Assembly (NCBI GenBank): GCA_003551455.1
Contig: PUMR01000056.1
Coordinates: 1-25,370 of the forward strand
DNA from: Mollicutes bacterium
Lineage (GTDB): Bacteria > Bacillota_I > Bacilli_A > Izemoplasmatales > Izemoplasmataceae
Direction of reading: 5' to 3'
Length of the DNA: 25,370 nucleotides
Below, piece after piece: positions 7,163-14,707 of the stretch. Each line of letters starts with the position of its first letter. The first letter of the stretch is position 1. A program made the position numbers and the translations under genes. A model generated the notes under the pieces. That model did no database searches, was not told the DNA's origin, and saw nothing but the letters and a program-made list of their open reading frames with translations.

Positions 7163-9103
7163 ATGAAAAAGAGTATCGACGCCATCCGCTTTTTGGGCTT
7201 GGACATGACCAACAAGGCCGAAAGCGGACATCCGGGCATCGTCCTCGGTGCCGCCCCCATCCTCTATCACCTTTTCCGCGACCACATGAAGGCCGACCCG
7301 GCCGAACCCGACTGGTTCGACCGCGACCGTTTCGTCCTCTCGGCCGGCCACGGTTCCGCCCTGATCTATGCGTTGTTGCATTATGCCGGCTACGACGTGA
7401 CCCTCGACGACCTCAAGGATTTCCGCCAGGTCGGTTCGAAGACGCCGGGCCATCCCGAATATGGAGACACGGCCGGTATCGAGGCGACGACCGGCCCCCT
7501 GGGACAGGGCATCTCGATGGCCGTCGGCATGGCCATCGCCGAGGCGCATCTCGCCGCCCGCTTCAACAAGGACGATCTGAAACCTGTCGACCATTTCACC
7601 TATGTGCTCATGAGCGACGGCGATTTCCAAGAGGGCGTGGCCCAGGAGAGCATGAGCCTGGCAGGACATCTCGGCCTCGCCAAGCTCGTCGTGCTCTTCG
7701 ATTCGAACGATGTCCAGCTCGACGGTCCGACCGCGGACACCACGAGCGACGATATCCGCATGAAGGTCGAAAGCATGAACTGGCACTATGAACACGTCGC
7801 CGACGCCAACGACTTGGAAGCGCTGCACAAGGCTGTCGAAAAAGCCAAACAAAGCGACAGGCCCAGTTTCATCGAAGTGAAGAGCGTCATCGGCGAAGGG
7901 TCCACCGTGGCCGGCACGAGCGCCGCTCACGGGAAGCCGCTGGGCGCAGAGGAGACCGATTCCATGCGGCAGGCGAAAGGCTTCGCCGCCGGTCCTTTCG
8001 AGACGCTCGACGAAGTCTACGATGATTTCGCCGCGTCCTTCAAGAAACGGGGCGTTGCCGCCCGGAAACAATGGCTCGAGACGCTCGAGGCTTACAAAAC
8101 GGCCCACCCCGAGACCTACAGGGAGTTCATGGCGTTACTCGAAGGCCGAACGGACCTCGATTTCGCATCGGTCCTTCCCGAAAAGTCCGTGGGCACGGTT
8201 GAAGCCACGCGGAACTCCATGGGCGAATGCCTGACGGCGCTCGGTAACCATCTTCCCGCTCTCATCGGCGGTTCCGCCGATCTCTCCGGCAGCACCAAGG
8301 CCAAAGGCAACGACGGTGATTTCACCAAGGAAAACCGCCTCGGCCGGAACATCAACTACGGTGTCCGCGAACACGCCATGGGCGCCATCACCAACGGGCT
8401 CGTCCTCCATGGGATGCGGGCCTTCAGCGGCGGTTTCCTCATCTTCTCCGACTACATGAAGGCCTCGATGCGGCTCGCTTCGCTGATGGCGATTCCCGCC
8501 ACCTACATCTTCACCCACGACAGCGTCGCCGTCGGGGAAGACGGCCCGACGCATGAACCGATCGAACAGCTCGCCGCTTTCCGGGCCACCCCGAACATGA
8601 ACGTGGTCCGTCCGGCGAACGCCATCGAAACGCGTCACGCTTTGCGCTTTGCCATGGAGAGCGAAAAGACCCCGACCCTCGTCGCCCTCACCCGCCAGAA
8701 GACCGAAGCTTTGGCCGATGTCACCTATGAGGATTTCCGTAAAGGCGCCTATGTCGTCCGTGACGTCGACGACGCCGAAGGCACGCTCCTCGCTTCGGGC
8801 TCCGAAGTGGAACTCGCCCATGCCGCGGCCGAAGAACTCGAGAAGGACGGCGTCAAGGTCCGGGTCGTCTCCATGCCGTCGATGGAACTCTTCCTCCGAC
8901 AGCCAAAAGAGGTGCGCACAGCCATCCTCGGAGAGGATGAGAAGATCCTCGCCATCGAGATGGCGGCTTCACTGCCCTGGTACCGTTTCACCCGGCATGT
9001 CATGGGCATCGACACGTTCGGGGAAAGCGGCAAGGGGGACGAAGTCGTGGCGCATTTCGGTTTCACCCCCGAAGCCGTGGCGAAGCGTTTCAAATCCATA
9101 TGA
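7163..9103 (+). CDS. tkt: Transketolase
   Basis: Thiamine-diphosphate enzyme of the non-oxidative pentose phosphate pathway that moves two-carbon units between sugar phosphates. The protein has 646 residues in one chain, close to the bacterial norm of about 665. Signs: SGHPG with H23, GPLGQGISMAVGMAIAE, a TPP/Mg2+ motif beginning SDGDFQEG at 151 and ending with N182 in DSNDVQLDG, then the pyrimidine-binding domain with GVREHAMGAITNGL and the THDSVAVGEDGPTHEPIEQL segment, and a C-terminal domain from about residue 510. The first residue of the TPP motif is Ser rather than the usual Gly, a mild change. The start is ATG 7163 with AAAGGG twelve bases upstream, a rather long gap. It is a single-gene unit with its own promoter and a downstream hairpin. 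Together with pgk and tpiA it serves central carbon metabolism. Confidence 0.96.
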   Translation: MKKSIDAIRFLGLDMTNKAESGHPGIVLGAAPILYHLFRDHMKADPAEPDWFDRDRFVLSAGHGSALIYALLHYAGYDVTLDDLKDFRQVGSKTPGHPEYGDTAGIEATTGPLGQGISMAVGMAIAEAHLAARFNKDDLKPVDHFTYVLMSDGDFQEGVAQESMSLAGHLGLAKLVVLFDSNDVQLDGPTADTTSDDIRMKVESMNWHYEHVADANDLEALHKAVEKAKQSDRPSFIEVKSVIGEGSTVAGTSAAHGKPLGAEETDSMRQAKGFAAGPFETLDEVYDDFAASFKKRGVAARKQWLETLEAYKTAHPETYREFMALLEGRTDLDFASVLPEKSVGTVEATRNSMGECLTALGNHLPALIGGSADLSGSTKAKGNDGDFTKENRLGRNINYGVREHAMGAITNGLVLHGMRAFSGGFLIFSDYMKASMRLASLMAIPATYIFTHDSVAVGEDGPTHEPIEQLAAFRATPNMNVVRPANAIETRHALRFAMESEKTPTLVALTRQKTEALADVTYEDFRKGAYVVRDVDDAEGTLLASGSEVELAHAAAEELEKDGVKVRVVSMPSMELFLRQPKEVRTAILGEDEKILAIEMAASLPWYRFTRHVMGIDTFGESGKGDEVVAHFGFTPEAVAKRFKSI

Positions 9104-9108
9104 CAAGC

Positions 9109-9141
9109 CGAGGGGCGCCCACCGGGGCCCCTCGCTTTCTT
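9109..9141 (+). terminator. Likely terminator of tkt
   Basis: CGAGGGGC (9109-9116) pairs with GCCCCTCG (9127-9134), with an inner CCC/GGG stem and a one-base bulge, followed by CTTTCTT. The stem is strong but the T tract is interrupted. Confidence 0.7.
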
Positions 9142-9172
9142 GTCGCGGCCGATTTTCCCAAGCCGCCGCCCC

Positions 9173-9201
9173 TTTCCGCTTCGAAAAGTCCCGTGTATAA
9201 T
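9173..9201 (+). promoter_or_regulatory. Promoter of the ComK-like gene
   Basis: Perfect TATAAT at 9196-9201 preceded by GTG; the -35 (TTTCCG, 9173-9178) is poor. A strong AGGAGG follows at 9221-9226. A weak -35 is compatible with an activator-dependent promoter, but that is inference. Confidence 0.55.
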
Positions 9202-9232
9202 CGGAAACGAAAAGGCGAGAAGGAGGGGACGG

Positions 9233-9646
9233 ATGCACTATATCAAGAAGGATGCGTCCGGCATCGCCGTGAGTGACGGCAAGCGGACGCGGCGTCTGGC
9301 TTGTTCTTTGCAGGGGTATCTCGACGGCTTGTTGCTCGGGGAACTGACGACATTCGAAGGAAGGATGGCGGCTCTCCGGAAACGGACGGGGATGAAGCGG
9401 AACCTCCCCATCCCCATCGATGATACCATCTGTCTCTATCCCACCAAGAGCCTCCGCGAGCCCGATGTCGTCTGCATCAACTACCACCGGGTCCTCTCGA
9501 TCCGGGACAAGCGGTCTTTTTCGGAGGTCATCTTCAAGGACCTCTCCATCCTCACCGTCGACATGCCCTATGGAAAACTGGCCCGAAAACACGCCAAGAC
9601 CGCCTGTCTTTTGGAAAGACTGGGATATCGGACGAATCCCGGATAG
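9233..9646 (+). CDS. ComK-family protein (short form)
   Basis: A 137-residue protein whose central part matches ComK, the competence transcription activator of Bacilli: TTFEGRMAALRK followed by LPIPIDDTICLYPTKSLREP and CINYHRV corresponds to the FFGSSYAGRK, KPPIMVDPSNQIFLFPT and WISHVHV stretch of B. subtilis ComK, and the later LTVDMPYGKLARKHAKTACLLER matches its PISYNSFENQVYRTAWL segment. It is shorter than the 192-residue B. subtilis protein at both ends. ATG 9233 has AGGAGG at 9221-9226, six bases away; the frame is open further upstream but without homology. It stands alone between tkt and pgk with its own promoter and terminator. ComK binds DNA and activates DNA-uptake genes in Bacillus; whether this short form does so here is unknown. 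No other competence gene is in view. Confidence 0.75.
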   Translation: MHYIKKDASGIAVSDGKRTRRLACSLQGYLDGLLLGELTTFEGRMAALRKRTGMKRNLPIPIDDTICLYPTKSLREPDVVCINYHRVLSIRDKRSFSEVIFKDLSILTVDMPYGKLARKHAKTACLLERLGYRTNPG

Positions 9647-9678
9647 GAAAACGGCGAATAAGAAAGTGTTTTCAGAGG

Positions 9679-9711
9679 TCTCCCCGCAATGGATTTACGC
9701 GGGGAGATTTT
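9679..9711 (+). terminator. Hairpin after the ComK-like gene, terminator or operator
   Basis: A perfect 9-bp inverted repeat, TCTCCCCGC (9679-9687) and GCGGGGAGA (9699-9707), with an 11-base loop and TTTT. It fits a terminator, but it also ends five bases before the pgk -10 box, so it could act on that promoter. Confidence 0.75.
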
Positions 9712-9712
9712 G

Positions 9713-9718
9713 TATAAT
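9713..9718 (+). promoter_or_regulatory. -10 box for the pgk operon
   Basis: Perfect TATAAT directly after the hairpin, 39 bases before the pgk start. No good -35 is present at 16-18 bases (TGGATT at 9690-9695), because that region is the hairpin loop. Confidence 0.55.
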
Positions 9719-9757
9719 GAATATGGTTGACTCTGCAATGAAGGAGATGAACGACAT

Positions 9758-10951
9758 ATGCGCAAGAAGACCATTCGCGACATCGACGTCAAAGGAAAGA
9801 CGGTCCTTTGTCGCGTGGATTTCAACGTTCCCATGGAAGAGGGGAGGATCACCGACGACAACCGCATCCGCCAAGCCGTTCCCACGATAGAACACCTCAT
9901 CGGGAAAGAGGGCAAGGTCGTGTTGTTTTCGCATCTCGGCCGGATCAAGGAAAAGGCCGACATGAAGGGGAAATCCCTCGCTCCCGTGGCCGAAAGGCTC
10001 GCCGAACTGCTGGACAAGCCCGTCAAGTTCGTCGGCGAGACGCGCGGCGAAGAACTCGAAGCCGCCATCGCCTCCCTCGCCCCCGGGGCGGTCCTCATGG
10101 TCGAGAACACCCGCTTCGAGGATGTCGACGGCAAGAAGGAATCGAAGAACGACGCTGAACTCGGCCGCTATTGGGCTTCCCTCGGCGACGTGTTCGTCAA
10201 TGACGCCTTCGGGACCGCACACCGGAACCACGCCTCGAACGTCGGCATCGCGAGACACATGGACGAAGTGGCCGCCGGGCTGCTCTTGGAGAAAGAAATC
10301 AAATTCATCGGGGAGGCCATCGAGAATCCCGACCGGCCTTTTGTCGCTCTGCTCGGCGGCGTGAAAGTCTCCGACAAGATCGGCGTCATCGAGAACCTCT
10401 TGAAAAAGGCCGACATCATCCTCATCGGCGGCGGCATGAGCTATACCTTCATGAAAGCTCAAGGACTCGAGATCGGCACAAGCGTCGTCGAGGCGGACAA
10501 AGTGGACCTCGCCGAACGTCTGTTGGAGAAAGCCGAAGGGAAGATCCATCTCCCCGTGGACTATGTCGTGACCAAGGAATTCAAGAATGATGCACCTTCC
10601 CGCATCAGTGACGCCAAGGGCATCCGTCCCGACGAGATGGGCATGGACATCGGGCCCGAGACCCTGAAGAAGTATTCCGACATCTTGCAAAACGCCAGCA
10701 CCGTCGTCTGGAACGGCCCCTTCGGCGTGTTCGAGTTCGACAACTTCGCCAAAGGGACCAAGGGCATCCTCGAATCGCTGGCTTCCCTCAAGAACGTGAC
10801 GACGATCCTCGGCGGCGGCGACAGCGCCGCAGCCGCCATCAGCATGGGCTATGAAGACAAGATCACCCACATCTCGACCGGCGGCGGTGCGAGCCTCGAG
10901 TATCTCGAAGGCAAGGAACTGCCCGGCATCAAGTGTGTCGATGATCTGTGA
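9758..10951 (+). CDS. pgk: Phosphoglycerate kinase
   Basis: Glycolytic enzyme that transfers phosphate from 1,3-bisphosphoglycerate to ADP. The protein has 397 residues, the normal bacterial length. The N-terminal substrate-binding motif is RVDFNVP at 19-25, followed by [21 protein letters not shown] and NDAFGTAHR are also present. The C-terminal nucleotide-binding domain carries [18 protein letters not shown] and GGGDSAAA from residue 352. ATG 9758 is preceded by AAGGAG at 9741-9746. It is the first gene of a three-gene operon with an HPr-like gene and tpiA. The usual Bacillota partner gap is not seen beside it. Control may involve the inverted repeat at 9679-9707. Confidence 0.98.
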   Translation: MRKKTIRDIDVKGKTVLCRVDFNVPMEEGRITDDNRIRQAVPTIEHLIGKEGKVVLFSHLGRIKEKADMKGKSLAPVAERLAELLDKPVKFVGETRGEELEAAIASLAPGAVLMVENTRFEDVDGKKESKNDAELGRYWASLGDVFVNDAFGTAHRNHASNVGIARHMDEVAAGLLLEKEIKFIGEAIENPDRPFVALLGGVKVSDKIGVIENLLKKADIILIGGGMSYTFMKAQGLEIGTSVVEADKVDLAERLLEKAEGKIHLPVDYVVTKEFKNDAPSRISDAKGIRPDEMGMDIGPETLKKYSDILQNASTVVWNGPFGVFEFDNFAKGTKGILESLASLKNVTTILGGGDSAAAAISMGYEDKITHISTGGGASLEYLEGKELPGIKCVDDL

Positions 10952-10970
10952 GAGGAAGAGGAGATGACCG

Positions 10971-11216
10971 ATGAAAAAAGAGCTAGTCATCCATAACACG
11001 GCCGGTCTCCACGCCGCGTTGGCGGCCAAGCTGGTCCAAGTGGCGAGCGAGTTCCAATCCGAGGTGTGGATCGAGTACGCCGACAAGACGGTCGACGCCA
11101 AGTCGGTGCTCTCGCTTATCAGTCTCGCCGTCCCGAGCGGTGAGAATGTCGTCGTCAAGGCGGACGGCAAGGACGCCGAAGAGGCGATCCTGGAAATCGA
11201 GAAAATATTGGAGTAG
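10971..11216 (+). CDS. HPr-family protein with altered phosphotransfer site
   Basis: An 81-residue protein with the HPr length and fold pattern. HPr normally carries phosphate from enzyme I to sugar permeases on His15, and in Bacillota is phosphorylated on Ser46 by HPr kinase to act with CcpA. Here the active-site segment reads GLHAALAAKLV: H14 is kept, but the near-invariant Arg and Pro of GLHARPA are Ala16 and Leu17. The regulatory serine is present as S45 in DAKSVLSLISLAV. ATG 10971 has GAGGAG seven bases upstream. It sits between pgk and tpiA with tight spacing, so it is co-expressed with glycolysis. The change suggests weakened phosphotransfer and a regulatory role akin to Crh, though Crh instead loses the His. 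That role is inference; a diverged working HPr is possible. Confidence 0.87.
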   Translation: MKKELVIHNTAGLHAALAAKLVQVASEFQSEVWIEYADKTVDAKSVLSLISLAVPSGENVVVKADGKDAEEAILEIEKILE

Positions 11217-11225
11217 GTGAAATCC

Positions 11226-11990
11226 ATGCGCAAAGTTGTCATCGCGGGCAACTGGAAGATGTTCAAGACCCGTGACGAAGCGCTGCAGTTCATTTACAAC
11301 GTGAACATGGAAATCCCGAACCGCGAGCTTGTCGAAAGCGTCATCTGCGCCCAGGCACCGCTTTTGCGCGACCTTGTGAAACGGCAGGGCGACCATCTCC
11401 GCATCGGTGCGCAGAACATGCATGAAAAGACCGAGGGCGCCTACACCGGCGAAGTGTCGGCTGCGCTCCTGGAAAACATCGGCGTAGGTTATGTGATCAT
11501 CGGTCACAGCGAACGACGGGAGCATTTCGGCGAGACCGACGCATCCGTGAACAAGAAACTCCATCAGGCCCTGCGTTACGGCCTTCGCCCCATCGTGTGC
11601 GTGGGTGAGCCGCTGACGGTCCGGGAAAAGGGCGGAACAAAAGACCACGTCGAGCGCCAGACAGAACAGGCGCTCGCCGGCTTGAAAGCCGACGAGATGG
11701 CGGAAACCGTCATCGCCTATGAGCCCATTTGGGCCATCGGCACGGGCAAGACCGCCACGCCCGAGATGGCCAATGACGCCATAAGGACCATCCGTGAGAC
11801 CATCGGCCGCCTCTATGACGCGGGAACCGCGGACAAGGTCCGCATCCTCTATGGCGGCAGTGTCAACACCGAGAACCTCGGCGACCTCATCGCCATGGAA
11901 GAGATCGACGGCGCCCTCGTGGGTGGTGCGAGCCTCTCTTCGAAGAATTTCCTCCGCATGCTCGCCATCGCGGAAGAACAAGTCACCTGA
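11226..11990 (+). CDS. tpiA: Triosephosphate isomerase
   Basis: Interconverts dihydroxyacetone phosphate and glyceraldehyde 3-phosphate. The protein has 254 residues, the usual length. Catalytic residues are visible: N10 and K12-region in AGNWKM at the N-terminus, H94 in IIGHSERR and E166 in AYEPIWAIGTG, followed by the flexible-loop residues and the phosphate-binding ILYGGSV and GALVGGASL. ATG 11226 matches the family start MRKxxIAGNWKM, with AGGTGA five bases upstream overlapping the previous stop; GTG 11217 would add three residues. It is the last gene of the pgk operon and is followed by a bidirectional terminator shared with the convergent rpsD. Confidence 0.98.
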   Translation: MRKVVIAGNWKMFKTRDEALQFIYNVNMEIPNRELVESVICAQAPLLRDLVKRQGDHLRIGAQNMHEKTEGAYTGEVSAALLENIGVGYVIIGHSERREHFGETDASVNKKLHQALRYGLRPIVCVGEPLTVREKGGTKDHVERQTEQALAGLKADEMAETVIAYEPIWAIGTGKTATPEMANDAIRTIRETIGRLYDAGTADKVRILYGGSVNTENLGDLIAMEEIDGALVGGASLSSKNFLRMLAIAEEQVT

Positions 11991-11996
11991 CAACGC

Positions 11997-12043
11997 GAAA
12001 AAAGAAGAGGATGCCCGCCAATTCTGGGGCATCCTCCTTTTTT
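11997..12043. terminator. Bidirectional terminator between tpiA and rpsD
   Basis: GAGGATGCCC (12007-12016) pairs with GGGCATCCTC (12027-12036); T run at 12038-12043 on the plus strand and an A run at 11998-12003 that serves as the T run for the minus strand. Confidence 0.9.
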
Positions 12044-12079
12044 GGCGAAATTGAAAGCGGAGCCCGGAGGCTCCGCTTT
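12044..12079 (-). terminator. Terminator of rpsD
   Basis: A perfect 11-bp stem (12054-12064 with 12069-12079) with a 4-base loop, five bases after the rpsD stop; on the minus strand it is followed by TTTCAATTT. It precedes the bidirectional terminator, so rpsD has two hairpins in series. Confidence 0.85.
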
Positions 12080-12083
12080 GATG

Positions 12084-12683
12084 TTAACGGCTGTAGAATT
12101 CGACGATGAGGTTCTCTTTGATGTCGGAAAGGATTTCGCTCCGCTCGGGCATCCTGGTGTAGGTGAAGGCCTGGTTCTCGGCGTCATAGTCGATATAGCC
12201 GGGAAAATCGTCGTTGCCTTCGAGGTTGTTCTTGATGACGGCGATCTCCTTCGAGCGGTCGCGCAAGGTCACCTTCTGTCCGGGACGGACCCGGTAGGAA
12301 GGGATGTCCGTTTTCCTGCCGTCCACACGGAAATGTCCGTGGGTGACGAGCTGACGGGCCTGGCGGCGCGTCCGGGCGAACCCGGCGCGGAAGACCAGGT
12401 TGTCGAGGCGGCTCTCGAGCAGGAAGAGGAAGTTCTCGCCCGTTCTCCCCTCGAGTTTCATCGCTTCGCGGAAGGTCTTTTTGAACTGGCGTTCATTGAG
12501 GCCGTAGGTGTAGCGGACCTTCTGTTTCTCGTGGAGCTGGGTCGCATACTCGCTCGGCTTTCCGCGGCGCTGTCCGTGTTGTCCGGGGGGATAGGGGCGT
12601 TTCCCGAGTTCCTTGCCCGTCTCGAGGGTGGAGAAGCGGAGTCTCCGCGACTTCTTCCAGATGGGACCGGTATAGCGTGCCAT
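12084..12683 (-). CDS. rpsD: Ribosomal protein S4
   Basis: Primary 16S rRNA-binding protein that starts assembly of the 30S body; in many bacteria it also represses its own mRNA. The protein has 199 residues and starts MARYTGPIWKKSRRL, as in Bacillota S4. RPYPPGQHGQRR, KQKVRYTYGLNERQF and the S4 RNA-binding domain beginning RLDNLVFRAGFA are clear. It is the form without the four zinc-binding cysteines. ATG 12683 has AAGGAGG seven bases upstream; an upstream in-frame Met would add 25 unrelated residues and is rejected. The gene runs opposite to tpiA and is preceded by a long structured leader and a consensus promoter. It lies downstream of the methionine sulfoxide reductase gene on the same strand. 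Confidence 0.98.
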   Translation of the reverse strand: MARYTGPIWKKSRRLRFSTLETGKELGKRPYPPGQHGQRRGKPSEYATQLHEKQKVRYTYGLNERQFKKTFREAMKLEGRTGENFLFLLESRLDNLVFRAGFARTRRQARQLVTHGHFRVDGRKTDIPSYRVRPGQKVTLRDRSKEIAVIKNNLEGNDDFPGYIDYDAENQAFTYTRMPERSEILSDIKENLIVEFYSR

Positions 12684-12849
12684 ACGTATTCCTCCTTTTT
12701 CGCGTATTTGCGTAAAAAAAGAGTCCATGTCCTTTCCGGGGTAAGAATGGTTTAGCATCGTTCATCTCGCCAGCAGAGACTACTAGATGACCTGCACGGA
12801 CCATTCTTTGCGCAAGGAGGGAACATGTAGCTGCCTTTATCACGCATGC
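12684..12849 (-). promoter_or_regulatory. Structured 5' leader of rpsD, candidate S4 autoregulatory element
   Basis: From the predicted transcription start near 12849 to the start codon there are about 165 untranslated bases. Reading the minus strand: CCTCCTT (12820-12814) is fully complementary to the Shine-Dalgarno AAGGAGG (12697-12691). AAGAATGGT (12808-12800) pairs perfectly with ACCATTCTT (12751-12743). Inside it a hairpin forms from TCATCT (12790-12785) with AGATGA (12767-12762) and AGTAG/CTGCT above. B. subtilis rpsD is known to be autoregulated by S4 through its leader; that this leader does so is inference from structure and position. Confidence 0.7.
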
Positions 12850-12855
12850 GAAGAC

Positions 12856-12884
12856 ATTATATGCGAATCAGGGGAGATTGTCAA
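12856..12884 (-). promoter_or_regulatory. Consensus sigma-A promoter of rpsD
   Basis: On the minus strand TTGACA (12884-12879) and TATAAT (12861-12856) are both perfect with a 17-base spacer. The -35 box lies in the last codons of the upstream msrC gene. Confidence 0.92.
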
Positions 12885-13350
12885 CCACAAGCGCCGAAAC
12901 CTTTTCGAGCCACTTCCGGTCGGTCGCGTCGAAACGGCCTTTCTCGGGGCTGTCGATGTCCAAGACGGCGATGATTTCTCCATCCTTCACCAAGGGGACG
13001 ACGATCTCGCTTTCCGTCCGGTCGTCACAAACGATATGCCCGGGGAAGTCATGGACGCTGTCGACGACGACGGTCGCTTTCTTTTCGACGGCCGTGCCGC
13101 AGACCCCCTGACCCGGAAGGATTTTCAAACAGCCCGCCCGACCTTGGAAGGGTCCGAGATACAAGGCGTCGTCCGCCATGACGTAAAAGCCCACCCAGTT
13201 CACATCGGACAGAAAGTAGTCGATGACACTCGCGGCGTTCGCGAGTGTGGCATACCAGGGGACGTTCGTATCGAGGTAATGGGGGAGGTTCTCCAAGAGC
13301 AATCTGTAGTTCTCTTCTTTGTCTTGGCTTCTTTCTACGGGCACGAACAT
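12868..13350 (-). CDS. msrC: Free methionine-R-sulfoxide reductase (GAF domain)
   Basis: Reduces free methionine-(R)-sulfoxide, a repair step after oxidation. The 160 residues form one GAF domain. Three cysteines, C74, C84 and C108, in GRAGCLKI, GQGVCGTA and GHIVCDD, have exactly the spacing of the catalytic C84, C94 and C118 of E. coli fRMsr, and LGPFQG plus RTESEIVVPL are diagnostic. ATG 13350 is preceded by GAGGTGG with five bases between; GTG 13359 upstream would overlap that site. The gene is divergent from thiI and lies upstream of rpsD. B. subtilis YtsP, the same family, is to my memory also encoded close to rpsD and thiI, so this may be conserved order. Confidence 0.93.
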   Translation of the reverse strand: MFVPVERSQDKEENYRLLLENLPHYLDTNVPWYATLANAASVIDYFLSDVNWVGFYVMADDALYLGPFQGRAGCLKILPGQGVCGTAVEKKATVVVDSVHDFPGHIVCDDRTESEIVVPLVKDGEIIAVLDIDSPEKGRFDATDRKWLEKVSALVVDNLP

Positions 13351-13411
13351 GCTTACCACCTCACAAGAATGATAATAAATCCCGGCCCAAAACGCAACGG
13401 TCGTGATAATA

Positions 13412-13420
13412 TGTTAGAAT
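13412..13420 (+). promoter_or_regulatory. Extended -10 promoter of thiI
   Basis: TGTTAGAAT, an extended -10 (TG, one base, TAGAAT at 13415-13420), 27 bases before thiI. No convincing -35 is seen. Confidence 0.5.
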
Positions 13421-13447
13421 GATAGTGCGCAGAAAGAAGGTGCCAAC

Positions 13448-14707
13448 ATGATCGACAGGATTCTCGTCCGTTACGGTGACCTCACCCTCAAAGGACGCAA
13501 CAAGAAACGTTTCATCGACCAAGCCGTACAACGGGTCCAAGAGAAGATGACAAGCGACAAGGTCACCTTGGAGCGGGCCCATGACAGGCTCTATGTCCGC
13601 TTGAACGGCGAGCTTGCCGACATCGTCGTCCGCGATCTGCAGAGGGTCAGCGGTCTCAGGAGCTTCTCCTTGGTCCACAAGGTCGAAAAAAGCATGGACG
13701 CCATGAAAAAGGGCGCCCTCGACCTCTTGCGAGAAGAGGTCAAAGCCCCGACGACGTTCAAGGTCGAGACCAAGCGCGCCGACAAATCCTTCCCCCTCAC
13801 CTCTCCCGAAATCTCGAAAGCGGTCGCCGCCCACGTCATCCCGCGGATGGACCTGCTCGAAGCCGACGTGCACAATCCCGAGCGCACCCTGAATGTGGAA
13901 ATCCGGGGCGAAGGCGCCTATCTCTATTGCGGGAAGGTCGAAGGCCTCGGCGGCTTCCCCGTCGGCTCCATGGGCAAAGGCTTGTTGTTGCTTTCGGGCG
14001 GCATCGATTCGGCTGTCGCCGGCTTCCTCTCCCAAAAGAAGGGCATCGAGACCGAATACATCCATTTCGAGTCGACCCCGATGACGCCCATCGAGAGTGT
14101 CGACAAGGCGATAGAGCTTTGCGAGCGCCTCGCGGTCTATGCGAAAAAGGATAGGGTCACACTCCACATCTTCCCGCTCTTTTCCGTTCATGAAGCCATC
14201 CTGCAAAATGTCCCCGAACCCTACCACATCGCGATCCTCCGCCGGATGATGGTCCGCATCGCCGACAGAGTGGCCGCCCACCGTCGCATCCCCGTCCTCC
14301 TCACGGGCGAGAGTGTCGGTCAGGTCGCGAGCCAGACCCTGACGAGCCTCCATGTCACCGACCATGCCGCCACAAGACCCATCCTCCGCCCCCTCGCCAC
14401 CTATGACAAGGAAGAGATCATCCGCGTCGCCGAACGGATCGACACGTTCAAGATCTCCATCCGCCCCCACGAGGATTGTTGTCAGGTGTATGTGCCGAAA
14501 AGCCCCGTCACGAATCCCCGCGACTATTACGCCAAGCGCTATGAAGCGCTCTTCGACCACGAAAAGCTCATCGACGAGGCCTTGCGCAAGATGGTGACCC
14601 TCACCGTCGACAAAGACAGCGGCATAAGACTCTCGACAGCGGGTTTCAGTGTCGTCGAGGCCGTCGAAGGAGGTGGCATCGCCCATGATCGACTCTTTGC
14701 AGAATGA
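13448..14707 (+). CDS. thiI: tRNA 4-thiouridine synthetase ThiI
   Basis: Adenylates U8 of tRNA and installs sulfur to make 4-thiouridine; also implicated in thiamine thiazole synthesis. Domains in order: N-terminal ferredoxin-like domain starting ILVRYGDLTLKGRNKKRF, THUMP domain to about residue 165, then the PP-loop ATPase with SGGIDS at 183-188. No C-terminal rhodanese domain is present, as usual for Bacillota, so sulfur must come directly from a cysteine desulfurase; SufS is the only one in view. HEDCCQVYVPKSP contains a Cys pair near the C-terminus. The protein has 419 residues, slightly longer than the B. subtilis protein (401), the tail overlapping the next gene by 23 bases. ATG 13448 has AAGGTG five bases upstream. 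Confidence 0.95.
   Translation: MIDRILVRYGDLTLKGRNKKRFIDQAVQRVQEKMTSDKVTLERAHDRLYVRLNGELADIVVRDLQRVSGLRSFSLVHKVEKSMDAMKKGALDLLREEVKAPTTFKVETKRADKSFPLTSPEISKAVAAHVIPRMDLLEADVHNPERTLNVEIRGEGAYLYCGKVEGLGGFPVGSMGKGLLLLSGGIDSAVAGFLSQKKGIETEYIHFESTPMTPIESVDKAIELCERLAVYAKKDRVTLHIFPLFSVHEAILQNVPEPYHIAILRRMMVRIADRVAAHRRIPVLLTGESVGQVASQTLTSLHVTDHAATRPILRPLATYDKEEIIRVAERIDTFKISIRPHEDCCQVYVPKSPVTNPRDYYAKRYEALFDHEKLIDEALRKMVTLTVDKDSGIRLSTAGFSVVEAVEGGGIAHDRLFAE

Noticed and set aside
12713..12719. T7 run in the rpsD leader as an intrinsic terminator
   Set aside because: No stable hairpin ends directly upstream of the run on the minus strand.
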